In this document: positions 58,301 through 64,000 of the stretch, piece by piece
Numbering within the stretch: the first letter of the stretch is position 1
How the letters are laid out: every line of letters starts with the position of its first letter
DNA from: Cyclospora cayetanensis
Lineage: Eukaryota; Apicomplexa; Conoidasida; Eucoccidiorida; Eimeriidae
Assembly (NCBI RefSeq): GCF_002999335.1
Contig: NW_020312103.1
Span: forward strand, 124,001-188,000
DNA: 64,000 nt
Direction of reading: 5' to 3'
Position numbers and translations under genes: made by a program
Notes under the pieces: model-generated
Database searches by the model: none
What the model saw: only the letters and a program-made list of their open reading frames with translations
Told to the model about the DNA's origin: nothing

Positions 58301-60900
58301 TGACGTTCTGATCTACAGCGGGAAGGAAGCTTCATATGCCAAGTTGTCGGACAAAATGATGGAACTTGTCTACGTCAACAAATGAATCCTAAGTTCATGA
58401 CGTGGCCTTCTGCCAACTCCTCAGATGAGTGCCTGGGATACAGGGCGGTAGCGAATGCGACAGCCTCCAGCATGTCGAAAGCAAGTCTACCGAAATACGG
58501 CTAGAACAGCTTCAAAACGACATCCAAGTAAAGCATCTTCTTATTACCCTGAAATACGGAGACATGTTCAGCGAACCAGTGCCTGCCCAATATGACTAGG
58601 CCCCTGCTGAAGGGGTGGTATTTTAATGAGCTGGAAAACATGCACCAGCGATGCAGACCATAAAGTACAAGCTGCTCCACCTCACGACCTTGAAGTCCCC
58701 AGAAACAAAACAAGCCGCATGTTCTTCGAACAGGCACAACAGGAAGCTTATTTAGAGGATTGCTGGAGTAAGAAGAGCCAATGGGTTTAGTCAGTATGAA
58801 ACTTTCCGATGATGAGCAGGGAAATGTAGTAGATAACCAAGAGCTAGAAGTCCTTATATGGGATCTAGAAAAGCGGATCCGCTTCTTTTGCTTGCGTCAG
58901 CTACCGCTTATGCGGACCAGCGGGAGTTGCAGTACTTGCTGGGGCTAGAACTGGCAGAACCCATCTGTTCGCACACGGCAAGGTGGCTCGACTTACTCAT
59001 CGGCTCCCTAGAACTAGGCATTGTATACCAATTAGGTCCCATCAATGTGGTCGCTAATATGCAGTTGTTAGGCCTTTCTGTGGACAGAGCGATCAAGAGG
59101 AAAAACAATTCGTCAAAGGACGATGTTCATGCTGGTCAATGCATGGTGATTGAGGTAGCAGATCAAGAATAACCTGACCAACATAAAACAAGGCCCCACT
59201 AGCCTGCAGACTACAGGTGCTGACTGCACTTGGAAAATCCACATCAGTGGAAAATGGAGGTATCAGTGCCTTCCTCAGTGTCTGCTCTAGCAAGATGCCC
59301 CGCAGGCATTTTAAGTCAACAGCTTGAATGCAGTGACTTCCAGCACTCAAGGGATAATGCGACAGTTCAAGCTCTTTCGCGGCTTACTTACGGTCCACGT
59401 CAAGGAACCCCGGCGCATCGGCTCTCTTCGACGACAAAGGACAACGTCATGAACCAAGGGTAAGACCATACTACAGCAGGGTACATAGGTTTTAGGGAAA
59501 CACACGAAGCGTTTCCTAGACAGTTCAACTGGCCTGGTATGCGCGGCTATGCTGGGGAATAAGCTAAATCCTGTTCAAGCTACAGAAAGGCCATATCTAT
59601 TTTCATAAAAAACCATTGAACTGTTGCAAGATCTGCAAATTCCTAACACGGAATCGGTGCAAATGCCACTCGAGTTCGTCACGGCATTACCCCGGAAGGG
59701 AAAGGGCATAATGCAGTCTTCATCTAAAACGATACCGTATGCAAGATGCAGGACCTCCGAAAACTACTTTACCTGAAGTAGGCAATGTTTGTGAAATAAA
59801 AGCAAAAGCAGGTAAAATAATAGTGCCATCTCCTGAATGTCCACAGAACCTTACACCATCTATGCAGGACGGAATTTACCGAAGTTTTGCTACCTTTAGA
59901 CCGTCAGATTACAGCCGCTGTTTATCCTATTTTTTGTACCATGTTGACTTATCTCTTTCAAGAATTTTATTTTTACAATTAGAATAGTAATATTAGAATA
60001 TCCCAGGCTGGTTCAGAAAGTCAAATATAAGCCAAAAAAAAGGTGAGAAGGGAAGTGTGTACGTCACAGCCAGATGCAGTAATGCGGCAACCGCCGACAT
60101 CTGGGGTGGGTTTGCAAACTGTCATACGTTATCATGGATTGCCAGCTGGGTCTCAGACTGTCGTGCGCGTTTCGGTTCGGAGATCTGACAGCCCTCCTGC
60201 TGCAGGCCCGAGATCTTACGCGCCCCATCAAACGTATCCTAAACGCATTCCGACTCTCAGATAAAAGGCGATAACGGAGTCTCCAATCCTCATAGTAGAG
60301 CTAGCATACAGCTACAGAATACACAGTTCTACAAGCATGACCTACTTCGAGGTTAGCACTGAGTGCTACACACCTAAACATTGTTGATGAGCTTGAACAT
60401 ACACCATCACATCCCGTGACACCACCCTTTTGGCAACTTGTTTTTTGTGCAGCGGCTCAAACCCTAAGGGCTCAGGTGCAAATGCACTACGCCGAGCAGA
60501 ATCACAGGGGAGTGAAATTTGCTGAAGGCAGCCTGTTTTGAGTGTCCTCAGACTTCATGTGATTTCGTGGAACAATCTCGTTCCAGGTGCGTTATAACGG
60601 GCCGCTCAAGGGTCTGCAGCGTATTGGCAAACTTTTTCACATACTCCAGCTTCCTTTCATCATGCTGCAGCATCCCACTTTTGACACTTCTCGTGCATTG
60701 TGGCCAACTACGCCCACATGGTGCGCTTCAGCCAGTGTGCTGGAAGCCGTTCATTCCGAAAGTAGATGGTGCTCAGCTGGAAGAAGAAGTTGACGTCGTA
60801 TTGCGACACTGCAAACAAGCATCAGAGGAAGAATTACTAATCAAGTGGAGAACATTTACGGAGAGTGCCGCAACATAGAACTCCTCCCGGAACTTTACTA
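55360..60900 (+). mobile_element. Degenerate chromovirus (Ty3/gypsy with chromodomain), copy A
   Basis: Successive blocks occur in canonical order on the plus strand, broken by stops and frameshifts. A gag-like segment (55363-55538) contains LKYNELAKEAALWYGATTE. A zinc-knuckle relic CLKCGGLGQWATLYP (55825-55868) has Gln and Tyr replacing His and the last Cys. RT lies at about 57910-58385: AKNDASGTAALPNGK, KTAFCVPFGGWNAFKV and the intact catalytic box YLDDVLIYS. An RNase H tail follows (ARWLDLLIGSLELGIVYQLG, about 58975-59070). The integrase zinc domain is at 59490-59575 (ETHEAFPRQFNWPGMRGYA) with the core start at about 59640-59700 (LEFVTALPRKGKG). Integrase C-terminus GPLKGLQRIGKLFHILQLP is at 60595-60660, and the chromodomain (EEEVDVVLRH and LLIKWRTFTESAAT) at about 60780-60877. 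LTRs were not identified. Confidence 0.75.
60774..60877 (+). pseudogene. Chromodomain relic at the integrase C-terminus
   Basis: EEEVDVVLRHCKQ followed by EEELLIKWRTFTESAAT matches the chromodomain pattern VExILDHRxxxxxxEYLVKWKGYxxxExTW. A stop codon falls where the conserved Trp would be, but an adjacent frame continues with NIELLPELY-like residues. This defines the element as a chromovirus, a clade whose chromodomain is thought to direct insertion to heterochromatin. Confidence 0.65.
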
Positions 60901-62049
60901 GCAGGAGACTTTATCTAAGCCCTTGGATCACCCACACGAGAGAACATCGCTTGCAAATTTGCTGTACGGGCAGGGAGGTTGATGAGAACTGAGACAGTGT
61001 GTGGCAGGTAGCGTCTTCATAGATGATGAGAGGGGGAAAATGGCCCCGCTTACCTCTGACGTACGATGCACAAAAGAAACAAAAGGAAAGCGATTATTCA
61101 ATGGTTTGCTGCAAGATTGTCAACGCCTTGCCTTTAATAAAATGGCGTATAAGCACGCTTAGCTGCATGTTTTTTCCTTATTGGCCTGGCCGACTGTGTT
61201 TCGATTATGATGGCTCGCCAACGGTTATCCAAGTGCATGGCCGTTCGCCCCACGGGCACTTGATCTCCCGCGCAGGCTTGCGTGGGAGCATACAAAACTT
61301 CTAGAGTTGTCCTGCGTGCATGGTTCTTCGTGTCTTTCCTGCAATTGTGGGGGGCCATTCTTGTAGTGCACTTGCACAGCTAATGCGCCTCTGGCTATTT
61401 TGGGGGGGAGTCATGGCGCATGCTATGCATTAACACCTAAATAACTAGGGGTTCTGCACGCATGTAGCTTAACAGGGCCCTCAGCTCCTCAAAAGCTTTG
61501 TACAGAAGCATCAAAAACAAAAGTAAGATACAAACGTTGTAGGAATACTATCAGTGTGGAGGGGTCTGGTATTTCAGACTGCGTTATATTTGGGTGCCCA
61601 TTCTACGATTCTTACATACTACTCACTAGGAAGCAGGGGCGAAAGCCCTAGCAATTTTCGAAAGTGGCTCGACTGCACCCCCAACAGGCACGCCAGATCT
61701 AGGACGAGCTGCTTCCTCTGCTGTCCTTCTCTCTCCGGCCACAGATCCGCTCCCAGCTCCCAAAAGCCAGGTGACAACTGGCATTAGCCGAATAGCTCGA
61801 CTCCTATGCCTAGCCTCCACAACTTAATGGAGTAACAAGCGTCTTGAATGCTGGCTGAGTGCACTCATGTGGATATCTCAAACTCGATGAGCACACTGCA
61901 TGAATATGTAGAAAGGGTTAACACGCTCTGTATCTAGAAAAATCAATTATTTTGGCTTTGATTTAAACGCAAATACACTACACAGACACTTTGGGAAGTA
62001 CTGTCAGTTTCCACGCTTAAACGCTTACTTGGCAGGCTGCTGCATGCCC
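60901..62049. other. No supported gene
   Basis: 3' flank of the chromovirus relic. Only short ORFs; no LTR ends or tandem repeats recognised. Confidence 0.4.
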
Positions 62050-63203
62050 TTACGTCAGACCCCAGAACCAGTTATAGGAATCGTAGCTACTAAAAATTAT
62101 TCCAAGGCTCCTCAAGAAAGCGGTCGATTTAATGAAATCTAACAGCTGAAGGCAGCTCGATGAAGGATGGCATTCTGCGCGCACTGTTGCGTCTAGGCCG
62201 AACACGGGCTTCCAGGGAACAGCCTCCCCATTGGCCCAGTGAGTATCATTGCCGATTTTTTGACAAGCAGCTAGCCAGCAACTGTATTTACCACTTTTGT
62301 CCTCCAACCGTGCTCACTGTTGAGCTCAATTTCACCTTTAAGGGTTATTTTGGAAAAACAGCACACAGGATAAAATTCTTTCCTACATTCATTCAAGAAA
62401 TGCAAACTCTATATTAGCTCAGTAATGGGCATTAAGGCATCTGCACAAACATTTTAAGGGGGCAGGGTGCCTGCTAGTCTAGCGTGCAGAACCCATAGTT
62501 CTTCAGGGGCTAGTACTAAAGGCGCGCCTTAAAAAAACAACGACAGCAGTTGGAGGTGTGATTGTGCTGTTCCTCTACTGCCTAGAATGTCCCGCATCAT
62601 CTACAAGCATCGGATGGGTGGATGAATATTGGCATCGTACCATGCGAAGCCACTGGTTGTAGCAGTCCACCTGCGGTCTCTGCTACGCTCCATATAATTT
62701 TTCCCAGCAAAGATACCCAACTCCAGACTCAAAAAGTAATTATGCTCCCCCTCGCGCCCTCAGAGCTCCCGACGTGAGGTCAAAAGCCAACTAGCGTGAG
62801 TGCGCCCATGGACACTGATAGCATTTGCAGATAGTTGGACAGAGCATCTTGTACTCACCCACACAAAACTGCGCCTGGCTGTATCAGGCAAACACAACTC
62901 TGCAATAAATAAGATGTACGAGCGGAAAATCCAGCAGTCAATTGTTTGCCGATGCTTTGTTGAATATACCTAGTGTGTGGTAAGTGTCGAAGTTTAGCTT
63001 AGAGCGCAACACCTTTCACCCTATTTCAATGCAGACGCCCACACATTGCTTACGTGTACGTTGAGACCATCTGCAGACAGAATGGTAAAAAGCTTCCCGC
63101 AATATCCCCACCCTTCAGACAAACAGAAATGAGAAAAACAGTCCAAATGAAGCAAGGAAAGCTTGAATAACCGCAACGGTAATATGTACGGGAAGAAAGG
63201 CAC
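62050..63203 (-). pseudogene. Possible third Ty3/gypsy RT fragment, minus strand
   Basis: Minus-strand frame at 63021-63140 reads LFTILSADGLNVHVSNVWAS, resembling the end of gypsy RT (FLGHxxSADGLxVDPxKVxAI). About 900 bases further along the same strand, STAFLRSLGIIFSSYDSYN resembles the next block (LRSFLGLxxYYRxFI). Each match is short; together they support an inverted, decayed copy. Confidence 0.4.
62960..63012 (+). repeat. Dispersed repeat copy 3
   Basis: The sequence begins TTGAATATACCTAGTGTGTGG, then AAGTGTCGAAGTTTAGC and TTAGAGCGCAAC. It is the closest match to copy 2 at 48684-48740. Confidence 0.6.
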
Positions 63204-63329
63204 ATATATTAGCTAACAACGAACAAGGCACCGCGCCAACACGACCATGGTAATGCAGCAGCTCGCTGCGGTATGAACGTTCAAATGTGTGCCACGACAG
63301 CGGAAGACAGGGAAAACAGGAAAAGAAAT

Positions 63330-63492
63330 ATCAACACACGCATTAGCCCAGGAACACCTCCCCGTTTCGTAGATCAATACTTGCATGCAAGTGCAATCGA
63401 TACATGCTCAATGGTCAACTTTGCAGTGCCAGAAAAAGACAAGGAAGAACATAGAGGCAACAAATCTGAGAGTGCCTGCACGAAAACAATGT
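63330..63492 (+). pseudogene. Retroelement protease-like relic (plus)
   Basis: Reads PPRFVDQYLHASAIDTCSMV then NFAVPEKDKEE. IDTC stands where an aspartic protease would have DTG or DSG. It pairs with the minus-strand relic at 52430-52560. The protein is not functional as read. Confidence 0.4.
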
Positions 63493-64000
63493 GAGTTTGA
63501 ACACCTAAAAAATAGCCAGGCACTTTTCAAGTAATCTCCATAGATGAAAGAAGCTATTTCAGGCAGATCATGCATGGAAGGGACGAAGTTTTCAAGGAAA
63601 GCGAGGAACGCTGTCCGTGCAGAACAGCATCGTGCACCAGGCAGAGCAGCGAAGTCTCGCCCAAGCAGCAAAACCTGCAGCCATTCCTCCGGTTGCACTG
63701 ATGTCGTCATTGCAGTAGCAACTCCTGTCTACTCTATCTTCCGTGCTCTAAAGTCCCACAAACCAACACTTTTATTGCTTTTGTAGAACCTCTGCCTCGA
63801 ACGGGGTAAACTACCCGTGGAGCGCAGTCTGCGAATTTTTCGGGGAGTTTCGAAGCTTCTTCATGATGCCATCATTGAGAGTTCTAGGCGACCTCCAGCT
63901 TTATTGGAGGGATTGATACACTAAGGAAAGCATGGCTTATGTGGGAACTACAAATGTTCCTTGCCGCCTGAGCATCAAGACCTTCCTGGGATCACCTGGT

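Overview
The window is nuclear DNA from a protist with small introns (about 80 to 550 nt, GT-AG with a minority GC-AG class), coding tracts rich in Ala/Gln (CAG/GCA) and no operons, rRNA, tRNA or CRISPR. Gene content (Sec61 alpha, UTP13, 14-3-3, a cyclic-nucleotide phosphodiesterase, a tandem-RRM protein and a single-exon secreted protein with tandem repeats), together with relics of chromodomain Ty3/gypsy retroelements, fits a coccidian apicomplexan of the Eimeria/Cyclospora group. That assignment is inference; no species marker is visible.

Layout. 1-2894: a TATG microsatellite, then the 3' part of a WD40 gene (+). 3699-5195: five-exon tandem-RRM protein (-). 6813-7610: short acidic protein (-). 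7.6-11.3 kb: gene-poor, with a possible integrase relic near 9.2-9.4 kb. 11336-14104: Sec61 alpha (+). 15774-16232: possible small membrane protein (-). 17317-20032: an unusually long 14-3-3 protein (+). 20674-34822: one large minus-strand gene of more than 20 exons, the most unusual object here. 36735-42924: UTP13 (+, ten exons). 45112-47118: secreted/membrane protein with 26-residue repeats (-). 47-64 kb: gene-poor, filled with broken Ty3/gypsy pieces in both orientations, one of which ends in a chromodomain (chromovirus type).

The large gene reads, in exon order: transmembrane sensor region, histidine-kinase dimerisation-like helices, HATPase-like domain, receiver-like domain, second receiver-like domain, complete class I cyclic-nucleotide phosphodiesterase, coiled coil and acidic low-complexity tail. 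Two-component proteins are not normally found in apicomplexans. Here every residue needed for phosphorelay that I can align (phospho-His, N-box Asn, G1 box, receiver Asp) appears replaced, while the phosphodiesterase metal ligands are kept. This looks like a degenerate hybrid histidine kinase turned into a sensing scaffold for a cyclic-nucleotide hydrolase. The order recalls the receiver-phosphodiesterase fusion RegA of Dictyostelium, but with the sensor kinase included.

Splice junctions were chosen by matching reading phase and family alignment by eye; no software was run. Phase agreement across many consecutive junctions supports the models. The middle of the large gene (29.7-26.6 kb) and one junction near 24.4-23.8 kb remain unresolved.
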